Counted from the stretch's first letter, positions 36,297 through 45,981 are shown. The stretch: DNA of 64,000 nt from Methylobacterium sp. E-066 (GCF_022829635.1 NZ_JAKSYO010000089.1:1-64000); one strand, 5' to 3'. Translations and numbers: made by a program. Notes: generated from the sequence alone by a model not told the origin.

Positions 36297-37226
36297 TCAC
36301 GCCCGGCCGAGCAGCATCAGCCAGCCGAGGGTCGTCAGCGGCGCCAGCAGCGTCGAGACCAGCACGGAGGCCGCGACCATCCCGGTCTCGGTCCGGTAGC
36401 GGGCGGCGAGCAGGTAGGCGTTGATCCCCACCGGCATCGCGGCGAACAGGGTGGCGACGCCCGCGTAAGCGGTCGGCATCGCGAAGACGTGGAAGGCGAG
36501 CACCCACACCGCCAGCGGGTGCAGCAGGTTCTTCAGGCAAGCGATCACCAGCGCGCCCTTGAGATCGAACAGCACCCGGTAGCGCTTGAGCCCGGCGCCG
36601 AGCGCCACCAGAGCGCAGGTCGAGGCGGTGCCGGCAAACGCGTCGATCAGGGATTTGGGGATCCCGGTCGGGGTGAGGCCGGTGCTCTTCATCGCCATGC
36701 CGATGAGCAGAGCCACGAAGATCGGGTTCTTGAGCAGCACCAGGGCGAGGCCGCGGATCCGGGCCAGGACCGGCAGGCCGGAATCGGATTCGATCAGGAA
36801 GGTGGCGCAGCCCATCATCAGCGGCAGGTGGACGGCGAGCAGCATGAACAGCGGGAAGGCGCCGTCCTCGCCATAGGCCTGGAGGATCATCGGCACGCCG
36901 ACGAACACGGTGTTCGATTGGCTCGCCGCGAAGCCGTGCAGGATCGCGCCGCGCCGCTCGATCCCGGCACGGCGCCGGGCGATCAGCGTGCCCACGAACC
37001 AGGACAGGCCGGCCCCGCCGAAATACGAGATCCAGTAGCTCCAGGCGACCTCGCCATTCATGCCCGGCCGGGTCAGCGTGGCGATGATCAGGGCCGGCAC
37101 CGCGACCGCGAAGACGTATTCCGAGAGGCCGTCGCTCACCTTGTCGGACAGGAGCCCGGTGAGCGCCGCGCCCCAGCCGATCAGGACGATCCCGAAGATC
37201 GGGGCGATGATGGCGAGGGCGTTCAC
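36297..37226 (-). CDS. AEC-family transporter (auxin efflux carrier-like)
   Basis: A membrane protein of about 310 residues with ten predicted helices, arranged as two repeats. Typical AEC features are [19 protein letters not shown] at the N-terminus, the asparagine-containing [17 protein letters not shown] in the first repeat and [16 protein letters not shown] in the second. In bacteria such proteins move dicarboxylates such as malate or malonate, and auxin in plants; the substrate here is not predictable. I prefer the GTG at 37226 (VNALAII..) because the upstream part of the frame (to 37268) is GC-rich without a ribosome site. Confidence 0.83.
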   Translation of the reverse strand: MNALAIIAPIFGIVLIGWGAALTGLLSDKVSDGLSEYVFAVAVPALIIATLTRPGMNGEVAWSYWISYFGGAGLSWFVGTLIARRRAGIERRGAILHGFAASQSNTVFVGVPMILQAYGEDGAFPLFMLLAVHLPLMMGCATFLIESDSGLPVLARIRGLALVLLKNPIFVALLIGMAMKSTGLTPTGIPKSLIDAFAGTASTCALVALGAGLKRYRVLFDLKGALVIACLKNLLHPLAVWVLAFHVFAMPTAYAGVATLFAAMPVGINAYLLAARYRTETGMVAASVLVSTLLAPLTTLGWLMLLGRA

Positions 37227-37321
37227 GAAACCGGCGGGGCTCTGGGCGGGACGGCCCGCGCATAGCATATCGCAGCCAGCTTATGCGCCCCCGGGGCGAG
37301 GCCCGAGGGCGGGTTTCCGAC

Positions 37322-37795
37322 CTACTTGTTCTCCAGAACCTCGATCGGGTTCGTGCGCTGGCTGGCGGGCGGCTCCTTGGTGAGGTTGGCGCCGCCTTCC
37401 CGCTGCGCCTTGACGTCCTTCGGCGCACCCGGGCCGCCGACTGCCGCGCCGCCCTGGCCGGACTGAGTCGGCACGGAGCCGGAGGCCAGTTCCAGGCAGG
37501 TCACCATCTCGACATAGGACGGGTAGCCGCCGGCCTTGAACTGGCTCTCGCACTGGCGCTTGGCCGCGGAGGTGTAGCTGCCCCAGTGGTTCTCGGCCTC
37601 GCGCTTGGCCTCCCGCTCGGAGCGGAGGCAGCCGTCGTAATTGGCCTGGTCGCTGATCGAGGTGTTGGCGACCTGCGCCGACTTGCAGGTCGTCTCCACG
37701 TCGAGGTTCGGCACCGTGTCGGCCCGGGCGGATCCAGAGGCGAGGGCCAGGAGCGCGAGCGCCCCGGGGACGGAGGCACGAAAGGGGACGGGCAT
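37322..37795 (-). CDS. Exported protein of unknown function
   Basis: 157 residues with a signal peptide (MPVPFRASVPGALALLALASGSARA). The mature region contains four cysteines (TTCKSAQVANTSISDQANYDGCLRSEREAKREAENHWGSYTSAAKRQCES..EMVTCLE), a conserved-looking small helical domain, followed by a disordered Gly/Pro-rich tail. Homologous small proteins are common in Methylobacterium and Bradyrhizobium, but I know no function. The upstream neighbour on the same strand is the PLP enzyme gene, 92 bp away. Confidence 0.7.
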   Translation of the reverse strand: MPVPFRASVPGALALLALASGSARADTVPNLDVETTCKSAQVANTSISDQANYDGCLRSEREAKREAENHWGSYTSAAKRQCESQFKAGGYPSYVEMVTCLELASGSVPTQSGQGGAAVGGPGAPKDVKAQREGGANLTKEPPASQRTNPIEVLENK

Positions 37796-37887
37796 GGTCG
37801 TGAGGCTCGCGGTCTGTGGCGATGGTCGCCGGCGGATTTGCCGGCACAACGCGCCAGGACGGCGTTCGGCACCACGTGGCACCCGCG

Positions 37888-39090
37888 TCAGTCTCCGTGC
37901 GCGCCGCGCAGCGCCTGGTCGAGGTCGCCGTACAGGTCGTCGGTGTCCTCGATCCCGGTGGAGAGGCGCAGCAGGTCCGGCGGGCAGGGGCTGCCCGGAC
38001 CCTCCACGGAGGCCCGGTGCTCGATCAGGCTCTCGACGCCGCCGAGCGAGGTCGCGCGCTTCCACAGCCGGACCCGCGCCGCAGTGGCGATCGCCCCGGC
38101 TTCGCCGCCCGCCACCCGGATCGACAGCATGAAGCCGAAGCCGTCCTGCATCTGTCGGCGCGCCACCGCGTGCCCGGGATCGTCCGGCAGTCCGGGATAG
38201 AGCACATGGCTCACATGCGGATGCCCGTTCAGGCGTTCCGCCAGCCGCAGGGCGCCGGCCGATTGCGCCGCCGCCCGCAGATGCAAGGTCCGCAGCGAGC
38301 GCATCAGCAGGTAGGCCTCGAACGGCCCCAAAATCCCGCCGCTGCCGGCGCGGATACCCCGGATCCGCTCCCAGAACGCGTCCGCCCTGGCGCCGGCCAG
38401 TACGCCCGCCACCACGTCGGAATGGCCGTTGAGGATCTTGGTGCCCGAATGCATCACGATGTCGGCGCCGAGTTCCAGCGGGCGGGTATGAACCGGCGAG
38501 GCCGCGGTGGAATCCACCGCCAGCCGCGCCCCGGCCGCGTGGGCGATCTCGGCGGCGGCCGCGATGTCGGTGACCGTCCAGAGCGGGTTGCCGGGGGTCT
38601 CGATCCACACAAGCTTGGTCCGGCCGGGCTCGATCGCGGCGCGCAGGGCGGCGGTATCGTCGGTGTCCACGAAGGTCAGGGTCAGGCCGCGCCGGGGCGC
38701 CTCCTCGCGCAGCCAGCGCTTGAGCGCCCAGTACATGACCGTGCCGGCCACGACGTGGTCGCCGGGCTCCAGGGCACCGAACACGGCGGTGGCCGCCGCC
38801 ATGCCGGAGCCGAACAGCAGGGCGCCGGCGTCAGCACCCTCCAGCATCGCCAGGACGCTTTCGGCCTCGCGGACCGTGGCGTTGTCGGGCCGCGCGTAGC
38901 AGTAGCCCGAGCTGTAGCCGTTGTCGGGATCGCGGATGAAGGTGGTGGAGAGGTGGAGCGGCATCACCACCGCGCGGGTCTCGGGTTCGATCCGGCCCAT
39001 GGCCTGCGCCGCGAGGCTGCGGCGGGACAACCCGGTCGGCGTACCGTTGCCGGTATCCGTATGCCGGTGAGGCGCGTTAGGGTCTGACAT
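37888..39090 (-). CDS. Cystathionine gamma-synthase/lyase-type PLP enzyme
   Basis: A 400-residue member of the Cys/Met metabolism PLP-dependent family. The PLP lysine is in MHSGTKILNGHSDVVAG near residue 217; the cofactor-phosphate YxR motif is CYARPDNATVREAES, and LLFGSGMAAATAVF is the glycine loop. It could be a cystathionine gamma-synthase, gamma-lyase or methionine gamma-lyase; sequence alone does not decide. TTSLGGVESLIEHRASV-like sequence (RATSLGGVESLIEHRASVEG) is the usual C-terminal substrate-binding motif. The start at 39090 (MSDPNAPHRH) follows a GC-rich open stretch to 39246 that I exclude. Confidence 0.85.
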   Translation of the reverse strand: MSDPNAPHRHTDTGNGTPTGLSRRSLAAQAMGRIEPETRAVVMPLHLSTTFIRDPDNGYSSGYCYARPDNATVREAESVLAMLEGADAGALLFGSGMAAATAVFGALEPGDHVVAGTVMYWALKRWLREEAPRRGLTLTFVDTDDTAALRAAIEPGRTKLVWIETPGNPLWTVTDIAAAAEIAHAAGARLAVDSTAASPVHTRPLELGADIVMHSGTKILNGHSDVVAGVLAGARADAFWERIRGIRAGSGGILGPFEAYLLMRSLRTLHLRAAAQSAGALRLAERLNGHPHVSHVLYPGLPDDPGHAVARRQMQDGFGFMLSIRVAGGEAGAIATAARVRLWKRATSLGGVESLIEHRASVEGPGSPCPPDLLRLSTGIEDTDDLYGDLDQALRGAHGD

Positions 39091-39228
39091 CTGGCGATTC
39101 CGGCGGATGGAAGCAGGCGCGTGCCACGGCGCACGGGCGCCTGCAACCTGCGCCTCGACCCTGGATCCTCTTGCCCGAAGGCCGGCATCCATCGTTCGGG
39201 ATGATGCTTGAGCGGAGAACGACCGACG

Positions 39229-39747
39229 ATGCTTGCCGCGACACAAGTCCCCGTAGGTCCGGCCCTGCCACGCTGGCTACGGCTGGCGGCCGCGATCGTG
39301 CCGGTGATGATCACCGCTTCGATCGGGTCGGCCGCGACCCAGGCCGAGATCCCGGGCTGGTATGCGGGCCTGAACAAGCCGTTCTTCAACCCGCCGAACT
39401 GGGTTTTTCCGGTGGCCTGGACCCTGCTCTACACGATGATCGCCGTCGCGCTGTGGCGGCTGCTCGGCGTCATGCCGCGCACCGGGCCGAGCCGCGAGGG
39501 CTGGTGGCTCGCGCTCGCTGCCTTCCTGGTCCAGATCGTCCTCAACGCCGCCTGGACGCCGGTGTTCTTCAGTGCCCACGCGATCGGCACCGGGCTGATC
39601 GTGGTGGCGATGCTGCTGGTCATGGTGCTGTGGACGATCCGCCTGTCCTGGCGGTTCGACCGGCTCGCGGCCTGGCTGCTCGTGCCCTACGCCGCCTGGG
39701 TCGCCTTCGCGACGCTGCTCAACGCTGCAATCTTGCGGTTGAACTGA
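39229..39747 (+). CDS. tspO: TspO/MBR family tryptophan-rich sensory protein
   Basis: A 172-residue, five-helix membrane protein. In Rhodobacter TspO is an outer-membrane oxygen/porphyrin-linked regulator; family members bind porphyrins and affect tetrapyrrole flux. The features seen are PGWYAGLNKPFFNPPNWVFPVAWTLLYTMIAVALW in helices 1-2 and LNAAWTPVFFSAHAIGTGL, the Trp-rich middle. It is divergent from the PLP enzyme gene, with GGAG about 12 nt before the ATG; a TTG at 39208 is an alternative. Its presence alongside rhodopsin in the same region may reflect light/oxygen adaptation but no link is shown. Confidence 0.88.
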   Translation: MLAATQVPVGPALPRWLRLAAAIVPVMITASIGSAATQAEIPGWYAGLNKPFFNPPNWVFPVAWTLLYTMIAVALWRLLGVMPRTGPSREGWWLALAAFLVQIVLNAAWTPVFFSAHAIGTGLIVVAMLLVMVLWTIRLSWRFDRLAAWLLVPYAAWVAFATLLNAAILRLN

Positions 39748-39798
39748 GGGGCAGCGGGGCTGCGCGGGGCCCGCTCAATCGAGGTTTCCCACCCACGC

Positions 39799-39921
39799 CC
39801 TCATCCTGAGGTGCACGGCGATCGAAGATCGCCGGGCCTCGAAGGAGTCCTCCAGATGCCGCTGCGATCCCTGGAGGGCTCCTTCGAGGCCTCCGCTTCG
39901 CTTCGTCGCCTCAGGATGAGG
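39799..39921. repeat. Palindromic intergenic repeat, family B
   Basis: Arms CTCATCCTGAGGTGCACGGCG and its near reverse complement ending CCTCAGGATGAG enclose a second inner palindrome (GAAGGAGTCCTCCAG / CTGGAGGGCTCCTTC). It fills the 236-bp gap between tspO and the convergent psiE-like gene. Copies are at 34561-34680, 40687-40808 and 60400-60512. Confidence 0.8.
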
Positions 39922-39983
39922 GCGTGGGTGGGATGATCGTCGAGCTTCAGCGTCGATCGCGCGCGGCAGCGAGCCGGCGCGGG

Positions 39984-40517
39984 TCAACTGGTCCCGCCAC
40001 TCGTCGTCTCGTCGCCCGCCGGCTTGCCGTCGTCGCGGGCGCGGTGGAGCATGAAGATCGCCAGCACCATCGTGAGGATCAGGCCGGCCAGCACGCCGAG
40101 CTCGATCATCGAGGCGTTGAACAGGGCCTGTTTCTCCGGCGACCAGTCCTTGGCATGGGTGATCTCCGAGGATTGCAGCGTGATCACCAGCACCCGCCGG
40201 ATCGAGGCGATCAGGCCGACGATCAGGAACGGCTCGCAGGTCAGCTTGCCCGACCGCATCGAGACCCGCACCGTGTGCAGGATCTCGATCAGCATCAGCA
40301 GGAACAGCAGCCGGTCGATCACCTCCAGGATCTTCTCGGCGCCCCCGAGCGCCCGCAGCGCGTCCCAGGTCAGCCCGGCGGCGTCGATCAGCGCGGTCAG
40401 CGCGGTGATCGCCAGGAGCAGGCCCAGCGCGGCGTAGATCGTGTGCTCGGTGTGGAGGAAGATCCCGCTGGCGATCCGCGTCAGGGGCCCCTGCTGTTCG
40501 TCGTCCCTGTCGGCCAT
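39984..40517 (-). CDS. PsiE-like phosphate-starvation-inducible membrane protein
   Basis: A 177-residue protein with four predicted helices. The HTEHTIYAALGLLLAITALTALIDA, VIDRLLFLLMLIEILHTVRVSMRSGKLTCEPFLIVGLIASIRRVLVITLQ and MIELGVLAGLILTMVLAIFMLHRA segments match the PsiE family. PsiE in E. coli is induced by phosphate starvation; its biochemical function is unknown. The C-terminus is charged and disordered. It is transcribed alone, away from a 360-bp gap (40518-40875) that contains a repeat element. Confidence 0.8.
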   Translation of the reverse strand: MADRDDEQQGPLTRIASGIFLHTEHTIYAALGLLLAITALTALIDAAGLTWDALRALGGAEKILEVIDRLLFLLMLIEILHTVRVSMRSGKLTCEPFLIVGLIASIRRVLVITLQSSEITHAKDWSPEKQALFNASMIELGVLAGLILTMVLAIFMLHRARDDGKPAGDETTSGGTS

Positions 40518-40645
40518 CGTGTTACTACCCCCGGTGAAGCCATGACGAACTTAGAACGTCGTTCCGAGTCCAGTATCCGGAACAATGCACGAAGCTTTAT
40601 AGGTGCGTCGTTTTCTTTCGGAATTTGGTCATTGCCCGTCTCCAC

Positions 40646-40878
40646 GGCCCTTCGGAGCCTGTTGAGTCGGTCTTTCCCATCCTCGACCTCATCCTGAGGC
40701 GACGCAGCGAAGCGGAGGCCTCGAAGGAGCCCTCCAGCCGGCCGCGCGATCCCTGGAGGGCTCCTTCGAGGCCCAGCGATCTTCGATCGCCGGGCGCCTC
40801 AGGATGAGGGGAGAGGTTGGGATCGCCGTCGATCGGAACCGTTAGGCGACTGCGACCGCGCGCTTGAGCAAGGTCTCA
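40646..40878. mobile_element. Diverged second copy of the MITE-like element
   Basis: It shares with 34519-34753 the left end (GGAGCCTGTTGAGTCGGTCT), the inner family B palindrome (40687-40808) and the right end (GGCGACTGCG.. to AGGTCTCAG). The right end reaches the stop codon of the DUF4337 gene, whose last codons may therefore derive from the insertion. Confidence 0.5.
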
Positions 40879-41433
40879 GTGGAAGAACGGCAGCGCATGC
40901 GGCGCCAGGTAGCCGAAGCCGAGGAGCGCCGCACCGGCCAGTCCCAAGAAACCGCCGGCGAAGACCAGGATGGCGATGCCGGTGATGACCTCGGCCGAGG
41001 CCAAGACGATGCCGATCTGAAAGGCGGCCGAGGCCAATTCGTAATGGTGGTAGCGCAGCAGCGACAGGTCGCGGCGCTCCTCGGAGGCTCGGGCCTTGGC
41101 GGTCAGCTCCTTGCGGCCCTCGCCGGTGGCGGGCTCCGATTCCCAGCGCGCCAGAGTCTTGGCCCATTCCGCGCGCTTGGCCGCGATCGCGTCCTGGTTC
41201 GGGCCGGGCGGCACCAGGGCCAGGGCTTCGTCAGCGGTCTTGAGCACCGTCGAGCGGATCGTGCGCGCCTGGAAATACGCCCACTGGTTGGCCGCCTCGA
41301 CGTTGGAGCCGATGGATTCCGTCTGGGCCGCCTTGCCCAGCGTCTCGCTGAAGGCGAGGAACAAAGCCAGGATCGAGATCAGCAGCGCCACGCGCTTGTT
41401 CGAGCCCTCGATCGCCCCGTGACCACCCGACAT
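40876..41433 (-). CDS. DUF4337 family membrane protein
   Basis: 185 residues: an N-terminal helix (KRVALLISILALFLAFSETLGKAAQTESI) followed by a conserved soluble part EAANQWAYFQARTIRSTVLKTADEALALV, and a C-terminal hairpin of two helices (FQIGIVLASAEVITGIAILVFAGGFLGLAGAALLGFGYLAPHAL). This arrangement is that of DUF4337, of unknown function. Its stop codon coincides with the edge of a MITE-like element, and the downstream terminator may be lost or supplied by it. An upstream GGGAATCGGGAAA tract precedes the start. Confidence 0.8.
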   Translation of the reverse strand: MSGGHGAIEGSNKRVALLISILALFLAFSETLGKAAQTESIGSNVEAANQWAYFQARTIRSTVLKTADEALALVPPGPNQDAIAAKRAEWAKTLARWESEPATGEGRKELTAKARASEERRDLSLLRYHHYELASAAFQIGIVLASAEVITGIAILVFAGGFLGLAGAALLGFGYLAPHALPFFH

Positions 41434-41519
41434 GGTTTCCCGATTCCCCGTTGATTCGTCGGGCGCGACTCACAGCCCATCCGGGCCCGGCGCGCAATGC
41501 CGCGGCGCCCGCCCGAGCC

Positions 41520-44500
41520 CTATTCCGCGGCGATCCGTGGCGGCAGCCCCCGGCCGTCATTGGCCGGATGTCGCGCCTCGCTGTAGCCCGGCTCGTCCTG
41601 CGGGTCGTCGCGCTCGCCGACGAACCGGCCGAACAGACGCCCGAGCAGACGCGAGAGATCGTCCATCAGCACGAAGATCGCCGGCACGAACACCAGCGAC
41701 AGCACGGTCGAGACGATCAGCCCGCCGATCACCGCCACCGCCATGGGTGCACGGAACTCGCCGCCGATGCCGAACGCCATCGCGGACGGCACCATGCCGG
41801 CGGCCATCGCGATGGTGGTCATCACGATCGGCCGCGCCCGCTTGCGGCCGGCATCGACGATCGCGGTGGTGCGGTCGACCCCGGCATGGATCTGCTCGAC
41901 CGCGAAATCGACCAGCATGATCGCGTTCTTGGTCACCACGCCCATCAGCATCAGGATGCCGATCACCACCGGCATCGAGATCGGCATGTGGCAGATCAGG
42001 AGCGCCAGGATCGCGCCGCCGATCGAGAGCGGCAGCGAGAACAGGATCGTGAGCGGCTGGAGGAAGTTGCCGAACAGCAGGATCAGCACGCCGAACACCA
42101 TCATCAGGCCGGCGCCCATGGCCAGCGCGAAGCCCTCGAACACCTCGCCCATCACCTCGGCGTCGCCGGTCTGGCTGATCGTGACCCCGGGCGGCAGGTT
42201 CTTGGCGGTGGGCAGGTTCATCACCTGCTTGATCAACTCGCCGAGGGCGTCGGTGCCCTGCATGTCGCCCTCGATGGCGACGCGCACGGCGCGGTCGTAG
42301 CGGTCGATGCCGGTGGGGCCCTGACCGAGGCTGACATCGGCCACCGTCGCCAGCGGCACCGCGGCGCCGCCCTTCACCGGGACCTTCAAGGTCTCGAGCT
42401 CCGAGAGCCGGCCGCGCAGGCTCTCGGGCAGCTGCACCCGGATCGGCACCTGCCGGTCGGTGGCGTTGAACTTGGCGAGGTTCATGCCGATGTCGCCGAT
42501 CGTCCCGACCCGGACGGTCTCCGCGATGGTGTCGGTGGAGACGCCGAGATCGGCCGCGACCCCGGGCTTGGGGCGGATGCGGATCTCGGTGCGGTCGAGC
42601 GGCGCCGTCGACATGACGTTGACGAGGTGCGGAATCTGGGCGGCTTCGCGCTGGAGCTTGGCGGCGACATCCGCCACCACGGCCTTGTCGGGGCCGGCGA
42701 TGATCAGCGCCATGTCGCGCTGGCCGCTCTCGCGCAGGGCCCAGAAGCGGATATCCGGCTCCTCGCGCAGGATCTCGGCGACTTCGGCGTCGACCTGCTT
42801 CTGCGTGCGCGCGCGGGTGTTCTTCGGCGTGAGGTTGATGGTCAGCGTCGCGAGCCGCACCTCCTGCTTGCCCGGCAATTGCCGGCCGCCATCCACGAAC
42901 ACGCTCTTCACCTCAGGCAGCGCCCGGATCTTTTGCTCGATCGCGTCGCTGAGCTTCACCGTGTCGGGCAGCCGGGCGCCCGGGGGCAGCTCCAGCACGA
43001 ACAGCGTGCGCGCCTGGTCCTCGGCCGGCAGGAAGCCCGCCGGCAGCAGGCCCGTGGAGGCGATGGAGGCGGCAAAGCAGGCGATGCCGAGGATCAGCGT
43101 GATGAACTTGTGCCGCACCGACCACGCGACCAGCCGCGTGTAGCCGCGCATCACGATCCCGTCCGTCGTATGGTCGGGGCCGTGGTCGCGCAGGAAATAG
43201 GCGGCGAGCAGCGGCGTGATCAGCCGCGCTACCAGCAGCGACATGAACACGGCGGCCGCGATGGTCAGGCCGAACTGCTTGAAATACTGGCCGGCGATGC
43301 CGCCCATGAACGAGACCGGCGAGAAGATCGCGATGATCGTCGCCGTGATGGCGATGACCGCGAGCCCGATCTCGTCGGCGGCCTCGAGCGAGGCGCGGTA
43401 GGGCGATTTGCCCATCCGCATGTGCCGGACGATGTTCTCGATCTCCACGATCGCGTCGTCCACCAGGATGCCGGTGACCAGCGTGATCGCGAGCAGGCTC
43501 ACGGCGTTGAGCGAGAAGCCCAGCGCGCTCATCACCCAGAAGGTCGGCAGCACCGAGAGCGGCAGCGCCACCGCGGCGATCAGCGTCGCCCGCCAGTCGC
43601 GCAGGAACAGCAGCACTACGATGACTGCCAGCGCCGCGCCCTCGATCAGGCCCATCATGGCCGAGTGGTAATTGCCGATGGTGTTGACGACGCTGGTGTC
43701 GATCAGGTCGAAGCGCACGTCCGGGTTGGCCGCGTGGAGCGCAGCGATCTTCTTGGCGACGCCTACCGAGACGTCGGCGTCGCTGGCGCCGCTGGCCCGG
43801 GAGACCGCGAAAGCCACCACCGGCTCGCCGTTGAAGCGCGCGAAGGTGCGCGGCTCCTCGGCGGTGTCCGACAGGGTCGCCAGCTCGTCGAGGCGGACCT
43901 TGCGGTTGCCCGGCACCACGATCGAGGTCTGCGCGAGCGTATCGAGGCTCGCCGAGGCGGCGAGCGCCCGGATCGACTGCTCCTGCCCGCCGACCTCGCC
44001 GCGGCCGCCGGCCATGTCGGCGGAGGTCAGGCGCAGCTGCCGGTTCACGTCCGCCGCGGTGATGCCGAGCGCCAGCAGCCGGTCGGGCTTCAGGGTGACG
44101 CGGATCTCCCGGGCGACGCCGCCCAGGCGCTCGACGCCGCCGACGCCCTTCACGCTCTGCAGGCCCCGGGCGACCACGTCGTCCACGAACCACGACAGGT
44201 CCTCGGGCGTCATCGCGGGCGCGGAGGCGCCGTAGATCATGATCGGCAGGCCGGCGATCTCGACCCGGGAGACGATCGGCTCGTCGATGGTGCGCGGCAG
44301 GTTCTGGCGGATCTTGGCGATGGCGTCCTTGACGTCGTTGGTCGCCCGATCCTGGTTCACCTCCAGGCGGAACTCGATGGTCGTGGTCGAGGTGCCTTCG
44401 GTGATGGTCGAGAGGATGTGCTTGACGCCCTTCACCCCGGCGACCGAGTCCTCGACCCACTTGGTGACCTGGGTCTGCAACTCGGCCGGCGCCGCGCCCG

Positions 44501-44660
44501 ACTGGGTGATCGTCACCGAGACGATCGGGATGTCGATATTCGGGAAGCGGGTGATCGGCAGGGCGCGGAAGCTCACCAGCCCGAGGATCATCAGGACCAG
44601 GAACAGCACCACCGAGGGCAGCGGCTTCCGGATCGCCCAGGCGGAGACGTTGAGGCGCAT
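41520..44660 (-). CDS. RND efflux permease (HAE-1/AcrB-like)
   Basis: A 1046-residue trimeric H+-driven multidrug-type exporter. It has 12 transmembrane helices with two large periplasmic loops. The proton-relay residues are visible: Asp-Asp in TLVTGILVDDAIVEIENIVRHM (about residue 400, helix 4) and Lys in MGVVTKNAIMLVDFAVEQ (about residue 909, helix 10). It lies 10 bp downstream of the membrane-fusion-protein gene in the same direction. No outer-membrane TolC-like gene is adjacent, so a shared channel is likely used. The sequence cannot tell which drugs or lipids are exported. Confidence 0.93.
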   Translation of the reverse strand: MRLNVSAWAIRKPLPSVVLFLVLMILGLVSFRALPITRFPNIDIPIVSVTITQSGAAPAELQTQVTKWVEDSVAGVKGVKHILSTITEGTSTTTIEFRLEVNQDRATNDVKDAIAKIRQNLPRTIDEPIVSRVEIAGLPIMIYGASAPAMTPEDLSWFVDDVVARGLQSVKGVGGVERLGGVAREIRVTLKPDRLLALGITAADVNRQLRLTSADMAGGRGEVGGQEQSIRALAASASLDTLAQTSIVVPGNRKVRLDELATLSDTAEEPRTFARFNGEPVVAFAVSRASGASDADVSVGVAKKIAALHAANPDVRFDLIDTSVVNTIGNYHSAMMGLIEGAALAVIVVLLFLRDWRATLIAAVALPLSVLPTFWVMSALGFSLNAVSLLAITLVTGILVDDAIVEIENIVRHMRMGKSPYRASLEAADEIGLAVIAITATIIAIFSPVSFMGGIAGQYFKQFGLTIAAAVFMSLLVARLITPLLAAYFLRDHGPDHTTDGIVMRGYTRLVAWSVRHKFITLILGIACFAASIASTGLLPAGFLPAEDQARTLFVLELPPGARLPDTVKLSDAIEQKIRALPEVKSVFVDGGRQLPGKQEVRLATLTINLTPKNTRARTQKQVDAEVAEILREEPDIRFWALRESGQRDMALIIAGPDKAVVADVAAKLQREAAQIPHLVNVMSTAPLDRTEIRIRPKPGVAADLGVSTDTIAETVRVGTIGDIGMNLAKFNATDRQVPIRVQLPESLRGRLSELETLKVPVKGGAAVPLATVADVSLGQGPTGIDRYDRAVRVAIEGDMQGTDALGELIKQVMNLPTAKNLPPGVTISQTGDAEVMGEVFEGFALAMGAGLMMVFGVLILLFGNFLQPLTILFSLPLSIGGAILALLICHMPISMPVVIGILMLMGVVTKNAIMLVDFAVEQIHAGVDRTTAIVDAGRKRARPIVMTTIAMAAGMVPSAMAFGIGGEFRAPMAVAVIGGLIVSTVLSLVFVPAIFVLMDDLSRLLGRLFGRFVGERDDPQDEPGYSEARHPANDGRGLPPRIAAE

Positions 44661-44670
44661 GGCTCTGGTC

Positions 44671-45981
44671 CTACCGCGGGGCCGCGTCGGCCATGGGCGG
44701 GTTCGCGGGGGCGCTCATGGGCGTGCTGCCGGCCGGGCGAGCCACCGCGCGCACCCGGTCGCCGTCGCGCAAGAAGCTGCCGGCCCGCGCCACGACGCTC
44801 TCGCCGGCCGCGACGCCGGAGCGGAGTTCCGTATAGCCGTCGGACGACAGGCCCGAGGTGACGGCGCGCGCCTCGACGCGCCCGTCCTTGGCGACCAGGA
44901 CGCTGGCCCGGCCGTCCGCCGCGTAGAGCAGGCTGGAGACCGGGACCGCGATGCCCTCCCGGCGCGCCACCTCGACGGTGCCGCGCGCGAAGGCGCCGAT
45001 GCGCAGGGCCGGATCGTCGGAGAGGCGGATGCGGACCTTGCCGAGCCGGGTCGCCCGGTCGACCTCCGGGTAGACCCGGCGCACCTTGCCGCGCAATTGG
45101 CGGCCGTCGTCGAGATCGAGGTTTGCCGGGTCGCCCACCGTGATGCGGGCGAGCGAGGTCTCCGGCACCTCGCCCTCCAGCTCGATCTCGCCGCGGGCGA
45201 TCAGCCGGAACAGGGGTTCCCCCGCCGAGGTGACCGAGGCGCCGACCCGGGCTGTGCGGCGGTTGACGATACCGGCCTCGGGGGCGCGGATGTCGGTGCG
45301 GGCGCGCCGCAGGGCGATCTCCGAGCCGGCCGCCCGCGCGGTGGCGAGGTCGGCCTGAGCCGATTGCAGGCCTCCCTTGGCCGCCGCCAGGCGGCCCTCG
45401 GCCCCCTGCGCCGCCGAGACGCGCTGCTCCAGCACCGCCGCGGTGGCGTTGCCGGTCTTGGCCAGCGACTGGGCGCGCTCCAGCGCCTGCTTGGCCTCGA
45501 TATTGGCGGCCTCCGCCTGAACGATCTGGCTCCGGGCCTGGACGATGGCCGCCTCGGCCCGGGCGATGGCCGCGACGTTCGAGGCCTCCTGGGTGACGAT
45601 CATCTCCTGCGACAGTTTCGCCAGCACCTGGCCCTTGGTGACCCGATCCCCCTCCTCGACCAGCAACTCGGTGATGCGCAGCCCCTCGACCTCCGGGGCG
45701 ACCAGGATCTCGTCCCGGGGGACCAGCGTGCCGGTGACCACGGCGCGCTCCACGATCTCGCGGCGCTGGGCCGGGATCACGGTGACGGCCGGGGCGATGG
45801 CGGCGGCATCGGGGACGGCGGCGGTCTCGACGGCGCGGGCCGGCGCGGCGGCCAGGAGCACGAGCCCGCACAGGAGGAAGAGGCGGGACGCGCGCCCGGA
45901 CGGGATCTGCAAAACGGAAGCCTCGCTGGCGGCCTTGTACGGGTCTTTCGTCTCCGTCGCTGGGTAGATCGGCGTTTTCAT
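44671..45981 (-). CDS. RND periplasmic adaptor (membrane fusion protein)
   Basis: Links the RND pump to an outer-membrane channel. From the ATG at 45981 it has about 436 residues; a second ATG at 46011 is possible, and neither has a strong ribosome site. A signal/anchor (ASRLFLLCGLVLLAAAPARA) is followed by a barrel-sandwich domain (IVERAVVTGTLVPRDEILVAPEVEGLRITELLVEEGDRVTKGQVLA), a long helical hairpin rich in Ala and Glu (about 100 residues), then lipoyl and beta-barrel domains (RTDIRAPEAGIVNRRTARVGASV). The C-terminus is Pro/Ala rich. It is the first gene of the two-gene operon with the permease. Confidence 0.88.
   Translation of the reverse strand: MKTPIYPATETKDPYKAASEASVLQIPSGRASRLFLLCGLVLLAAAPARAVETAAVPDAAAIAPAVTVIPAQRREIVERAVVTGTLVPRDEILVAPEVEGLRITELLVEEGDRVTKGQVLAKLSQEMIVTQEASNVAAIARAEAAIVQARSQIVQAEAANIEAKQALERAQSLAKTGNATAAVLEQRVSAAQGAEGRLAAAKGGLQSAQADLATARAAGSEIALRRARTDIRAPEAGIVNRRTARVGASVTSAGEPLFRLIARGEIELEGEVPETSLARITVGDPANLDLDDGRQLRGKVRRVYPEVDRATRLGKVRIRLSDDPALRIGAFARGTVEVARREGIAVPVSSLLYAADGRASVLVAKDGRVEARAVTSGLSSDGYTELRSGVAAGESVVARAGSFLRDGDRVRAVARPAGSTPMSAPANPPMADAAPR

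Noticed and set aside
41451-44861. A 1136-codon plus-strand open frame opposite the RND permease
   Set aside because: It is antisense to a clear AcrB-like gene; the translation is low-complexity His/Arg/Asp, typical of a GC-rich antisense frame.
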